This document shows, piece after piece, positions 45,002 to 55,200 of a DNA stretch of 64,000 bases. Under the pieces are notes generated by a model. That model did no database searches, was not told the DNA's origin, and worked only from the letters and a program-made list of their open reading frames with translations. A program made the position numbers and the translations under genes. Where the stretch lies: assembly GCA_029204225.1 (NCBI GenBank), contig CM055106.1, positions 35,934,361 through 35,998,360 on the forward strand. The letters are read 5' to 3'. The number at the start of each line of letters is the position of its first letter. Position 1 is the stretch's first letter. Origin of the DNA: Diphasiastrum complanatum. Taxonomy: Eukaryota > Streptophyta > Lycopodiopsida > Lycopodiales > Lycopodiaceae.

Positions 45002-46118
45002 CTATCCCTCAAAGATGAGTTCCTGCCGCTGCATAAAAGCTCTCGATGTGTTGAAAATCATAACCTTGGTTTTCAATATATTAACCCTTAATCCCCATTT
45101 ACTGCAGAAGGCATGGAGGCTGTCTAGCTGCTGTTGTAAACCCTCTCTGGTAGGAGATAAGAGAACCACGTCATCTGCATATAAAAGTTTAGCGATCAAG
45201 ATACTCCCAAGCCTGCAGCCTGTGCCTCCACATCTCTCAATGACTCTCTCAAGCTCGTCAATATATAGTCCAAACAGGGTTGGGGATAAAGGGCAACCCT
45301 GTTTCACGCCAATAGTGCTCCAGATATGATCTGAAATGTCGGTGTCACTCCGAAAACAGCCAAGGACTCTCTCATATAGTGCCATCACTGTCAAGATCGT
45401 GTCAGTAGAAAAACCAAGGTCACGTAGCCGCTGAATGAGAAGGGAACATGGAACAGAGTCGAAGGCTTTCTTGAAGTCAACAAAACAACAGTAGACCCGC
45501 TCTTTCCTATGTCTAGCCTCCTCAATAATGGTCCGAAGGGTGAAAATATGATTTTGTGGAGTAGTGTGCCCTGAAACCTGCCTGGCCCAATGCATGCAAT
45601 CTCCTAGACTCTGCCTCAGAACTGACTGCTGACTGGAGGATGTTGCCATATAACTTAGCAATGATATGTCCAATCATAATGGTGCGATAATTACCAGGAG
45701 ACATGGGGTCACCAATTTTATGAATGGGATGGATGATGTTGGTACACCAGGAGGAAGGGAAACCGGAGACAACTGCTTGATTGAGCAAAGTGGCTAGGGT
45801 ACGTGATAGTGTGTTTGCAGCATGGATTAGTAGTTCGGATTTGAGGTCATCAATATCACGGGTGCGACGGGTTTTCATTCTCTTGATGGCTGTCAAGACC
45901 ATGTCCGAGGTAAAGAAAGTGAAAGTAGATGGTCGGGGAGAAATGGAGATGGGCTCATCTGTGGGAATAGTATATAAGGTAGTGGCGTATGTGGTCCAGG
46001 TATGAAGGTCTGTGAGGGAAGGAGGAGGGGTACGGGGAATGAATTCCCTCCAAAAGGCACCGGTGGAAGAACTGCAAAGGGAATCGACTAAGCTTTTCCC
46101 TTTTTGAGTTTCATACAC
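45002..46118 (-). pseudogene. LINE reverse transcriptase
   Basis: Frame 46118-45522 holds the RT fingers (MKTRRTRDIDDLKSELL, LLNQAVVSGFPSSWCTNIIH, PGNYRTIMIGHIIAKLY). Frame 45673-45002 holds CCFVDFKKAFDSVPCSLLIQ, GVKQGCPLSPTLFGLYIDEL and the catalytic LLYADDVVLLSP (45165-45200). The catalytic aspartates are intact, but a frameshift near 45600 separates the two parts. Used for target-primed reverse transcription in this class. Confidence 0.92.
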
Positions 46119-46119
46119 C

Positions 46120-46354
46120 CGTTTCTTCCGACAGAGAACAAGATGGAAAGATCGACGAGCTGCAGGGAGAAGATGTGTGTCATGCAGGTGACTTGGAATT
46201 TAAGAGAACGACACTCGGCATCAAACCAGGGAGGTCGGATAGGATGTCGGATAGGATGTGGCGAAGTGGGGGGGTGCCGATGTGGTTTGGAGGGAAAGGA
46301 AGATGACGCAGCATTATGGATAATCAATATGGGCTCTATTATCTGGATAATCAA
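46120..46354 (-). pseudogene. LINE AP-endonuclease C-terminal remnant
   Basis: Contains PPWFDAECRSLKFQV, the motif joining endonuclease to RT in ORF2. The catalytic N-terminal domain is absent, and the element begins at about 46361 next to the end of hAT 2. Confidence 0.65.
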
Positions 46355-46689
46355 TAATTAGTTCGAACTTCGAAAATTTAATTCAAGACCTTAGACAATC
46401 CTAATTTCTCACCTGCACTCTAGATGGCCTCCTCATGGAGGAATGCGTACATGTCCTCCTTTGACTGGTCTCTCGGTGGCAACTCTGGAACCTTTGCCAG
46501 ATTGATTAGATCGGGATTAACCTACGCATATGTCACAATGCACATTGAAATCAAGACAAGATTTGGAGGGCCGACAAAAGTTAAAATTTAGCTACAGTCT
46601 ACTATGATCTATTTAGTATCTACTAACTGGGTCCTTAAAAATTTGGACCCAAGTATGACCATGCACCATGTACTAGTTATTTAAATAGG

Positions 46690-46883
46690 TTTATAAGTTC
46701 AACACAGATGAGAGTCGATTCCTCTTCTTCGTGTGAATCAGGGAATGGACACTCCAGTTTCTCTCACAAGCGACTGCAGTGCAGTCTTGTGAGAGAATCT
46801 TGATGGCAAGGCGACGCAATTTGGGGACATCAACCCCAAACTTCGACCACCATGACGGGACGCAGCTGCCTGAATCACAGTTC
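46690..46883 (-). pseudogene. hAT 2 dimerisation exon
   Basis: After the acceptor GATTCAG the frame reads SCVPSWWSKFGVDVPKLRRL, AIKILSQDC, VACERNWSVHSLIHTKKRN. This is the hAT C-terminal domain with WW, LRxLAxxILSQ and CERNWS all present. Unlike hAT 1, there is no intron between SQ and DC. Confidence 0.88.
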
Positions 46884-47199
46884 AAGGGGCAATTAATAAT
46901 AGCAAGTTGCAACAATATGATTGACTGATTGTGCAGTAAAATGTCAAGTTTAAAATGTAGTGGACCATGGTCAGTTTATTACCCTCTCAAAAGCGTCGGG
47001 CCAGTGGCGAACTCCAAGGTCTCCTGCCTGAAAATCTGGAGCTCATCCAGCAGGATATCCTGCTCGCGTACTTCAGGATAAACTTGAGAGATATAGGCAT
47101 TCCATCCATCCCTGAGCTCCCTATCTATGTACTGCTCCTCATTCCTCCAAAGTGGATGGAGTATGTGGGCCATGGTGTTACGAGCTCGTAACTAGCAGA

Positions 47200-48766
47200 A
47201 TGCCTATGATAAACGAGCTGAGTTTCACTCAGATTCGTAATGAGTTACTCGAGTCCTTAAGAGGGAAGTGTCAGCATGATGCATTCTTCTCTACTATCTG
47301 GAACTCAGTCCAGAGCAGACAGTTACAGACTCCAGAACCAGTTCCCAGGGCTGGTGCCAGTTCATCCAAGAATACGGCAACTTCCGTTGAGGATGATGAT
47401 GAGTCCGAGTATACGTCGTCAGATGACGGTGAGGATTCTAAGCCTATATTACCCAAGCAAACCCCAGTTGTTGAGGGTCAGTTGACTCAAGGATTCAAAT
47501 GGAAACAATATTTCATTCAAGATGAGTACTTGCTCTATAGAGATAGAGTATGTGTCCCCAATTCAGAGGATTACAGGGAGCAGGTCCTATATGAATGTCA
47601 TGACAATCCTAGTCGGGACACCGAGGCATACAGAAGACCTATGAGCTTCTTCGTAGGCAATTTTTCTGGCCTAGTATGAAAAAGGACGTCCACAGTATGT
47701 AACCAGTTGCCAGAAATGTCAAGTAAACAAAGCTGAGCGTTTAAAGGTAGGAGGGTTGTTGCAGCCCTTAGAAATACCAGTTGGTAAATGGGAGAGTATC
47801 TCCATGGATTTTATAGTAGGCTTGCCTAAAACCCAAAAGGGTAATGACGCTATATGGGTCACAGTTGACCGTCTGGCTCATTTCATTCTGACCAAAACAA
47901 CCGTTAGAGCTCCAGAGTTAGCGAGGTTGTTTGTAGACGGGCTATTTTAATTGTACGGTCTACCTTCTGGCATAGTCAGCAACCGGGACAATAAGTTTAC
48001 TGGAAATTTTTGGAGGGCAGTGGAAGATATGCTTCGTGCATACGTCAGCAAGAAGCAGACTAATTGGGAGGAGTATCTCTCAATAATAGAGTTTGCTTAC
48101 AACAGTACCAAACATTCAGCTACGGGATACAGCCCATTTATGTTGATGTACGGTTTTCAGCCACGCTCACCCACAGCTGTAGGGTTTAAACAAGAAAAAG
48201 TTGAAGCAGCCAGAAACTTTTTAGAAGACCTAAACCAGATGATAGAACATGCTAAGCGTAGCATCAGGCAGTCCCAGGATTGAGCCAGGCATTATGCAGG
48301 TCCGCAGAGACGGGATGTGCAGTTCTCCGCTGGTGAGAAAGTCTACTTGAGAGTCCCAGTCGACTCTAAAACCTTCAAATCAGGAGTGTGTGCTAAGTTG
48401 TCTCCAAGGTATTGTGGTCCCTTTACCATCAGTAGGAGACTAGGCGAGGTCACCTATGAACTAGAACTCCCACACAACAGTAAGGTTTTTCCAGTCTTTC
48501 ATGTAAGACAGTTACGAAAAGCCTTAGCCAGATCAGAAAATCTGGTAGGGGATAGTGTTCTAGTTCTCCCATTGGATCCTCAGCAACCTCCACATGAACC
48601 AGAGGAGATTCTTGATAGTAGAGAGACGCAGACTCGTCATACTCTATACCGAGAATATCTGGTTAAGTGGAATGATCAGCTTGTTGAGAATACCACTTGG
48701 GAAAGAGGCAGCGTCCTTCGCAAGATTTTTCTAGACTTTGTCTTAGAGGACCAAGACGGTTCTTAA
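47200..48766 (+). pseudogene. Gypsy integrase with chromodomain, inactive
   Basis: Linker (NELSFTQIRNELLESLRGKC), HHCC finger region (YLLYRDRVCVP, CHDNPS, then frame-shifted CQKCQVNKAERL), integrase core (ISMDFIVGLPKTQKGNDAIW, LPSGIVSNRDNKFTGNFW), C-terminal GPFTISRRLGEVTYELELP and chromodomain (YREYLVKWNDQLVENTTWER) ending at 48766. The second catalytic Asp appears as Asn (SNRD for SDRD). The stretch with the catalytic Glu is deleted between NFWRAV and EDMLRA. Stops occur at 47950 and 48281. Chromodomains of this class steer insertion to modified chromatin. Confidence 0.9.
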
Positions 48767-48777
48767 GGGGGAGGGAG
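48765..48777 (+). promoter_or_regulatory. Polypurine tract
   Basis: AAGGGGGAGGGAG, directly before the 3' LTR and directly after the pol stop. Confidence 0.92.
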
Positions 48778-49141
48778 TGTTACGAGCTCCTAACCAGTGC
48801 CGAACCCTAGAGAACACAGATAGGTCAGATACCACAGTCAGGGTCGTGTCCAGCGTGCTGGTACACGACCAACAGGGCAAGACAATGTGAGTAGTGTGCC
48901 CCAGCACGGTCCATAGCCATGGCGGGCTTAACACAGTCTTGGGACCCTGTCAGCAGGATAGGGCCCCCAGTTGGGTCTTGACGTGCAGTCGGCCACGTCA
49001 GTGACACGTGGCCGACACTTGGCAGTTGCATGCTACCAGTCCTCACACTGGGCTAGGAGGGGCTTACTCTATATTAGGGGGTAGGCAAGGTTGGCTGGAT
49101 CAGTTAGCGTTGGCCCTACTGTGGTGTTAGGATCTATTACA
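48778..49141 (+). repeat. 3' LTR of chromodomain Gypsy
   Basis: 364 bp from TGTTACGAGCTCCTAACC to GATCTATTACA, with inverted TGTTA/TTACA-like ends. GC-richer than the surroundings, with CACGTG-like words near 48998-49012. TATA-like CTATATTAGG is near 49070. Confidence 0.9.
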
Positions 49142-49213
49142 CATGGCATGTAGGGGCTTATGAAACCACTCCCACCTGCTCAACCAAAGGAGCCGGACCT
49201 TCGCAAGCCTGCC

Positions 49214-49550
49214 TTAAGTAATAAGTGTCAATGATATACCTCTTTGGGCTATAAATATGCAAGAATGCAATACATATATGATAACTGATATGATTTCAAC
49301 AAGTTGGTCGTGCAAAGGCTCAACTGCTCGCCAGCCTGTCCATGAACTCGTACACAAGAGGCCCAATGTGCAGCCCTCTCGATCTATAAGGCGCAGGACA
49401 GTCAGTGTAGATAGGTTGTAGGCCCACCACAATGGATCGAGCCTCATCCCAAATTGATGAAAACATAATGGTCCGCTCGAATCTCTTACTCTTGGGCTCC
49501 TGTGATGGCCCCCACTGCGCCCACTCAACGGCAACAACCATCTGCCTCAA
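49214..49550 (-). pseudogene. hAT 2 central region
   Basis: Overlapping frames give RQMVVAVEWAQWG, IMFSSIWDEARSIVVGLQPI, VLRLIDREGCTLGLL and GPLVYEFMDRLASS. This corresponds to PFWVDMQQLM...FVLRLVDHEGCTMGLIYEFM of hAT 1. Frameshifts break it. Confidence 0.75.
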
Positions 49551-50252
49551 GCCCTAATGAACTTTCAGTAGTCGTTCCAGGACCAGGAACATGAATGCAA
49601 ACCTGCACAGGGCACAAGTGACAAGTTTTAACTTCTGACAACACAATACATGCATGAAATATGATGCATTTTAATGTTGCATTGAACATTCAAGAGTAGG
49701 GCCTAGGTAGTAGGTACATACTACATTGAACATTCAGTGCTCGCAAAGTTACAAACTACAATAGCCATTACTTAGTTACTAGTAACTAAACAGTAAATAC
49801 AGAGAGGGAGTGAAGGTGGACACAGTACTCCCTACCCCCCCCCCGGTTGTGTAGGGCGGCTCCGTCTACCTCTCCCTCTCTCAGGTGGATGATGTGGTGC
49901 CGGTATGGTCACGGCTGGAGGTGGTGTCGAGGATCTTGCACCAGAAGGCAGGTCAGGACGGGTACTAGGCCCTGCCTCATCTACAGCTCTGTCCTTTGAG
50001 CCATGGGAAGCGAGGGGTGAGCGGATGGCAACTGGGGGGCGTGATGTGGTGGCCTCTGGCTGTGTCACCGTCACTGCATTTCGATCTGCCAAAAAAGACA
50101 AGTTATAATACAATCTATAAATTAGAATTTAGATGATCTCAGATCAATGATCGTTGAACTTGAAACTTCAGACTTGATGTGAGTTAAAAGTTGATCAATG
50201 TGAAATTTGAATGTTTGAACTTTGAAGTGTAAGAGTTGAATGTTTACCTCTC

Positions 50253-50494
50253 TGTTTGGGCCCCATTCTCGAAGGGCCAACCTCCTCCGATGCAACAGGA
50301 GTGAGTAGCGTGTCAGGAACATGCATGCATGGGGCAATCTTGTACCCCCTCAAATGTAATAAATGTGCCCTGATGCATGTGGGCCCTCCAGTGTAAGACT
50401 GATAGTATCTGCAAGTCTTTCTCTTTGTGCCCGATGTGCCATAGGCCGCAGCGATGGTGACGTGATCCCGCAAGGGATCCCTATCCCTCGGCAT
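50253..50494 (-). pseudogene. hAT 2 BED-type zinc finger exon
   Basis: MPRDRDPLRDHVTIAAAYGT, then KRKTCRYYQSYTGGPTCIRA and HLLHLRGYKIAPC. The second finger Cys is Tyr (CRYYQ), so metal binding is probably lost. It ends GPKQRG at a GTAAAC donor. The GA tract upstream is open in frame, as in hAT 1. Confidence 0.75.
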
Positions 50495-50507
50495 GGTCAC
50501 TGGTGGG

Positions 50508-50510
<3 letters not shown>

Positions 50511-50577
<67 letters not shown>

Positions 50578-51203
50578 CTCGAGTGACGAGTCTCTAATAT
50601 CTATGTAGTATACCTCAAATTCTAAATTCTAAATTCTAATCTAGTTTCTAACCCTAACCGCTAACTTCTAATCTTCTAATTCCTAAGTTCTAACTAGTAA
50701 CTCGGACTAACCCCTAAGTTCTAAGTTCTAACTTCTAACGAAGTAGTAACTTGTAAGTACCTACTACCCAGGTCCCACACCCCTCTCACAGTGCCCAGGC
50801 CCCACACTGAACCCCATCAAGAATCAAGTTTCAACACACACACATGCCACACACACACACAAAATATCACACACACACACACACAATCACTCACACATAC
50901 ACACAAAAACACACACACACAATCTCACACACACACACACTAACACACAATCACACACACGCACACACACAAAATCTCAAGACTCACACACACACACGCA
51001 ATATCACACATACACACTCTCTCACACACAATCACTCACAGACAAAATCTCAAGACAAACACACAAAATCTCAATATCACACACACACAATATCACACAA
51101 TCACTCACACACACACACAAAATCTCAAGACTCACACACACACACACACAATATCACACACACACACACACACTCTCTCTCACACAACACACACAATCTC
51201 AAT

Positions 51204-51257
<54 letters not shown>
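50511..51257 (-). repeat. Composite simple-repeat leader of hAT gene 2
   Basis: On the minus strand: (GA)n 51257-51205, GT-rich 51200-50833, a region with degenerate TTAGAA and CTAACCCTAACC-type words (50760-50600), then (GA)n 50575-50511 just before the BED exon. The order matches the leader of hAT 1 at 34590-35040, although the two genes lie on opposite strands. Confidence 0.8.
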
Positions 51258-51759
51258 GCACCCTTTTTACTGGTCCTATATTTAGTATGAGACAGGCAGC
51301 CTCCAGTAGGCTTGGGAAAGGCCATGCTTCCCTTGCCCAAATGGAGAGATTTTGCTTCCGTAAGTCTATTCGAAATGCCTCGAGTAAGTGTCGGCTTTTT
51401 GACACCATTGTTTCTCCTACAGCCCTATATGCATCAGCTGCATGGTGCACGGGCCTTACCTCATTTGACTGGGCCAGTATCTCACAGTTACAGATCACTA
51501 TGCTTTTACGCATGATTCGGGCTAAGCCTTCAATACCACATCAGATCATCCTTGCTGAGTTTGCGGTCCCGCGTATGTACCTTGATGCCTTACTCTAGCT
51601 CATCACATATATTCAGCGCGTCCGTGCGTTCCAGACTTCTGAGCAGAGATATATTCAGGCTGCTCTCATTTCATCTCAGCATCTTCACAATCAGGGCTAC
51701 CATGTGGCTTGGTTCTCTCAGGCCTCCAGACTTCTTAGCACACTCGGCATCTCTATCAC
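51258..51759 (+). pseudogene. LINE ORF2 fragment
   Basis: Frame reads MRQAASSRLGKGHASLAQME, CRLFDTIVSPTALYASAAWC, LQITMLLRMIRAKPSIPHQI and, after an in-frame TAG at 51596, VAWFSQASRLLSTLGISIT. It corresponds to the thumb segment of the LINE at 44272-44965. It is 5'-truncated at the hAT GA tract and cut by the Copia LTR at 51760. Confidence 0.88.
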
Positions 51760-52282
51760 TGTAGGAAGTAGAAGCCTAAGGATCCAGGATCTTAACTATT
51801 CAATCACACAAAGCATTCTCAAAAGAAAGAGAGAGATGGCTAGAAACCCTCTTGTAGAAACTTGTGGACAGCCAAGGAAAATAGTCACTATTGCTTACAA
51901 AAGTGTCTTATACAAATGGCATGCACACTATATATAGTCCAAGATGACTATCTAACTTCATGACTATTGGCTATCCAACTACTTGACTATTGGCTTCCAA
52001 CTACTTGACTATTGGCTGTCCAACTACTTGACTATTGACTATCCAACTTTCTATAAGTTACATAGAAAGAATAAGGTACCTCCAATATCTCAAGTTGGGG
52101 TACTTAATGTCACAATTAGGCCTAGTGGACCCATGAGTCCCTACCAAGTTAATTTCATACTAACTTAGCTAACTCTAAGTTTAGTAGGCCTAATATAATA
52201 AATGACCATGGTTACACAACTCTCGACCTTTTGGGTCAAAGTAACCTATGCTAATGTAATCAATTCCATTTACATTCCAACA
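51760..52282 (-). repeat. 3' LTR of minus-strand Copia
   Basis: 523 bp. On the minus strand it starts TGTTGGAATGTAAATGG at 52282 and ends CTTCCTACA at 51760. It contains short direct repeats (CAACTACTTGACTATTGGCT near 51975-52040) and a TATA-like ACTATATATAG near 51930. Confidence 0.92.
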
Positions 52283-52381
52283 CCCTGCTTAAATGGAAAT
52301 GCATAACCAAAAGAGAAAACTGCAACTTGTTGTCCGAACTTCATGTCACCAAATAAACTTCACACCGAAGTAGTCGAAATC

Positions 52382-53548
52382 TCATCCCCAATTATGTCCA
52401 ACATATAAAAGGAAAAGAATGCGTAATAATGAAGCATCAAGTCGAAGGGTGAGGATTTGCATGCTCCATCCGAAATAGGGAATCATCATAAACTCGGCAA
52501 TAAGTCGAAACATGGACTTGTAATCCATCATAGGCTCCCACATCATTCGAAAATACTTCTTACCATAAGGACAATAAAAAAGAGTACCAAACTCTTTTGG
52601 CATCACATCCTCCCGAACCTTACCATCAATGACTTGCTCACATAGAATAGGCGATGTACCAACATCATGATGAAGAGTAAGTGTAGAACCAAAAAAATCA
52701 GCAAGAGGTACTGATTTTAAAGAGGCATGTGCCTTCCTTTCGTAGTAAGATATTTCTTTGCTGTCCTGCAAAGTCTCCAATAGCCAACAAGGAACTGTTA
52801 TGGGCTGTTCAACACTTTGCTGCCCAAAGTGTTCCCAACATGGACCATGTTGTCCATAATCTTCCGCAGGCTGTTCCTGAAGCATAATGGACTGCTCATG
52901 ATGTAAAATGGGCTGTAAATGACCAAAAGAAGATGACTGAACCTGCTGTCCAACATCTTCATCATAAAAATTTAGCAAACTATCAAGAGATGCATCAACG
53001 ATGGCGTCATCAAAGCTGTCCCTCGAAGAGGCATGGGATGACATAGAAGATTTTTCAAATAATGAAAAATTCTCTCCAAACAAATGCTCACTCTTAACAC
53101 TTTGAACAAAAGTACTAATTGACACATGTTGACTCCCTCCTCGATTAGTACAAAAAGGTTCCAAAGAGTGCTTGAATTTTTCAGCCTTTGCTAAAACATC
53201 AAATTGAAAAGGTTTCGCATGAAACTTTTCACTAATGCATCCATCACATGCATCAACTTGCGGTGACTTAAAAAAAGAAGATTGCTTCAACGTCTGCTCA
53301 ATGTATCGTTGTTGAGAGATGAAGATTCCAGCCCCATGTGGAAGATCAACAAGAACCCAAGTGTGTTTCTTTATGAGTGAGTTGTACTCCTCTTGCATTG
53401 CATCCTCCCAACGTTTTACTCCGTTGGCCTGCTCATAAAAAACAGGTTCTACTGCACCATCCTCAATAGAAATAAGAGCAAAATCAAAAAAATCAGCAAA
53501 TTCTACTGATTTAGTAGAGGCACGAGTCTTCCCTTCTGCAACAACCAT
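52382..53548 (-). pseudogene. Copia ORF with RT start, deletion and duplicated linker
   Basis: 388 codons, open. Starts with the linker/RT entry (ASTKSVEFADFF, FYEQANGVKRWEDAMQEEYN, HTWVLVDLPHG), then jumps to GIFISQQRYIEQTLK, the far end of RT, so the palm with YVDD is deleted. After a Ser-rich part comes a second, diverged copy of the linker (EQPAEDYGQHGPCWEHFGQQ, VPCWLLETLQDSKE, ASLKSVPLADFF). The first copy is in the upstream ORF (EQPVEDIGQQGP, SEHFGQQSVDKG, VPKWLLQ). It remains open despite the rearrangement. Confidence 0.75.
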
Positions 53549-55200
53549 TTAGGGACTGGTTTGGGCTGTCCAATAGCCTTACCTTTGTCAACACTTTGCT
53601 GTCCAAAGTGTTCCGAACTTGGACCCTGTTGTCCTATGTTTTCCGAAATTGGACCTTGCTGTCCAATGTCTTCAACAGGCTGCTCTTCACCATAAATAGG
53701 TTCTTCTTGATGAACTATGGGCTGCAAAATTGGAGTAGTCGGCTGTCCACTAGAAGTAGATGGAAGTCCCTTCTCTTCATGATTAGATGGCAAAACCAAA
53801 TCTGGAAATATTTCAAGATATGCATCATGGGGGAAGTCCCCTTTCACGACATGAGTGGGCGCAACATCATAGGAGGTCTTTTCATCAAAATGAACATCAC
53901 GACTTACTATGATTTTATTAGTATCCATATTGAACAACCTATAGCCTTTGCTTTCACTACTATAGCCAACAAATATGCATTTAACTCCTTTATCATCAAG
54001 CTTGGTTCTTAGCTTATCGGGAATGAAAGCATAAGCCGTGCAACCAAAGATGCGTAAGTGAGAAACAGTAGGCTTCTTACCATACCAAACTTCATAAGGA
54101 GTTAATACCTTCAAGGCTTTAGTAGGACACCGATTACTAATGTAAGCTGCCGTTATAACCGCTTCAGCGCAAAACTTGTGAGGTAGGCCCTTTGCCGTGA
54201 GCATGCATCGAGCCATCTCCATGATAGTGCGATTCTTTCTTTTGGCAACACCATTTTGTTGAGGTGTGTAAGGGGTTGTCATTTGATGATGGATACTTTT
54301 GCTTTGAAGATAAGTACCGAACGTATTCTTTATATATTCCCCTCCTCGGTCGGTACGTAAGATCTTCAAAGAGTGCCCAAACTGGTTTTCTATCATTGCT
54401 AGAAAATCCTTAAAGTGTTGAAAAACTTCAGATTTTGCCTTCGTAGGATAAATCCATGTAAATCTTGAAAGGTCATCAATAAAAGTAACAAAGTACCTAC
54501 ACCTTCCAATGGATTCGGTCCTCATTGGACCACATACATCACTATGAACAAAATGAAATTTGCCATCAACTCTAATAGTTCCATCAATTGGAAAAACTTG
54601 CCTTTGAAATTTTCCAAGTATGCATCCTTCGCATACATGTCCTTCGGGATGCTCAATATTCGGAATGTCTTCAACCATGTTGAATCTCTTCAACATCTTC
54701 AAGCTAGCAAAGTTGAGATGTCCAAACCTAGCATGCCATAATTCAGCCAACTCCAAAGAATGTGAACTTGATGCAACAAGACAAAAAGATGATGAAGCTC
54801 TTCGCTCATAGGTATCCATAAGGAACAATCCACCACGTAATGTTCCTGAAGCAATGATCATAAGAGATCTCTTTGGGTCTTTGATAAGACATTTGTCTTC
54901 TTTGAATTCCACAACCAATCCTTGGTTCATAATTGTAGACACCGAAATGAGATTCTTTTTTATTTTTGGAACATAAAGTACATTACGAATGTACTTCTCC
55001 TCACCATTGGGTAAGATAATGGGGATCACTCCAATACCTTTGATAGGATAAGAGGTGTTATCAACACCTTGAACTTTGCTTCCATCATGCACTTTCACAA
55101 GCTTTGTGAAAACTTCTTTGTTATAAGTCATATGGCGTGTGGCACCGCTATCAATCACCCAATCAATAGATGAAAAAACAACAACTTTGTAAAGCTGAAG
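53503..55200 (-). pseudogene. Copia protease and integrase
   Basis: Open frame with protease (IDWVIDSGATRHMTYNKEVF), GAG-pre-integrase finger (ELWHARFGHLNFASLKMLKR, CEGCILGKFQRQVFP), integrase core (HSDVCGPMRTESIGRCRYFV, LRTDRGGEYIKNTFGTYL) and C-terminal linker (CIFVGYSSESKGYRLFNMDT). The catalytic Glu expected in NGVAERKNRT reads Lys (NGVAKRKNRT, codon 54243-54241), a single G-to-A change, so the integrase should be inactive. A frameshift near 53530 separates this ORF from the next. Confidence 0.93.

Larger units (their letters stand above)
43413..46361 (-). mobile_element. LINE retrotransposon, 5'-truncated and mutated
   Basis: Read leftwards: end of an AP endonuclease (PPWFDAECRSLKFQV, about 46240), RT with fingers, palm and YADD (46118-45002), thumb and connection (44965-44272), and a C-terminal zinc-knuckle-like region (PREERLYQLC) with basic tail (to 43688). 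A 3' UTR and CT tail follow to 43413. Frames are broken in several places. The endonuclease N-terminus and ORF1 are missing. Two further fragments of the same family lie at 51258-51759 and 57427-58104. Confidence 0.9.
47176..49141 (+). mobile_element. Chromodomain Ty3/Gypsy element, internally deleted
   Basis: Starts TGTTACGAGCTC at 47176 and ends ...TATTACA at 49141, flanked by CATGG on both sides (47171-47175 and 49142-49146). Only about 25 bp of the 5' LTR remains before internal sequence; gag, protease, RT and most of RNase H are gone. What is left is the RNase H tail/linker, integrase and chromodomain, a purine tract and a full 364-bp 3' LTR. The deletion joins the LTR start to pol. The insertion splits hAT 2. 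Confidence 0.93.
46420..50494 (-). mobile_element. hAT transposase gene 2, split by a Gypsy insertion
   Basis: Minus strand: BED exon (50494-50253), a second exon of Pro/Ser/Arg-rich linker (50091 to about 49850), central region (about 49550-49214), then across a Gypsy insertion (49141-47176) PMAHILHPLWRNEEQY (47173-46979), the dimerisation exon (46883-46690), and a final exon VNPDLINLAKVPELPPRDQS ending TAG at 46420. GT-AG introns are visible (50252, 46980, 46522). Much of DUF659 is missing or unrecognisable, so it is inactive. It is related to but diverged from hAT 1. Confidence 0.85.

Noticed and set aside
45015-45329. Plus-strand ORF of 104 codons
   Set aside because: Shadow of the LINE RT on the other strand, which has the YADD and FDS motifs.
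50844-51290. 148-codon ORF of His-Thr repeats
   Set aside because: Translation of a CA microsatellite in the hAT 2 leader.
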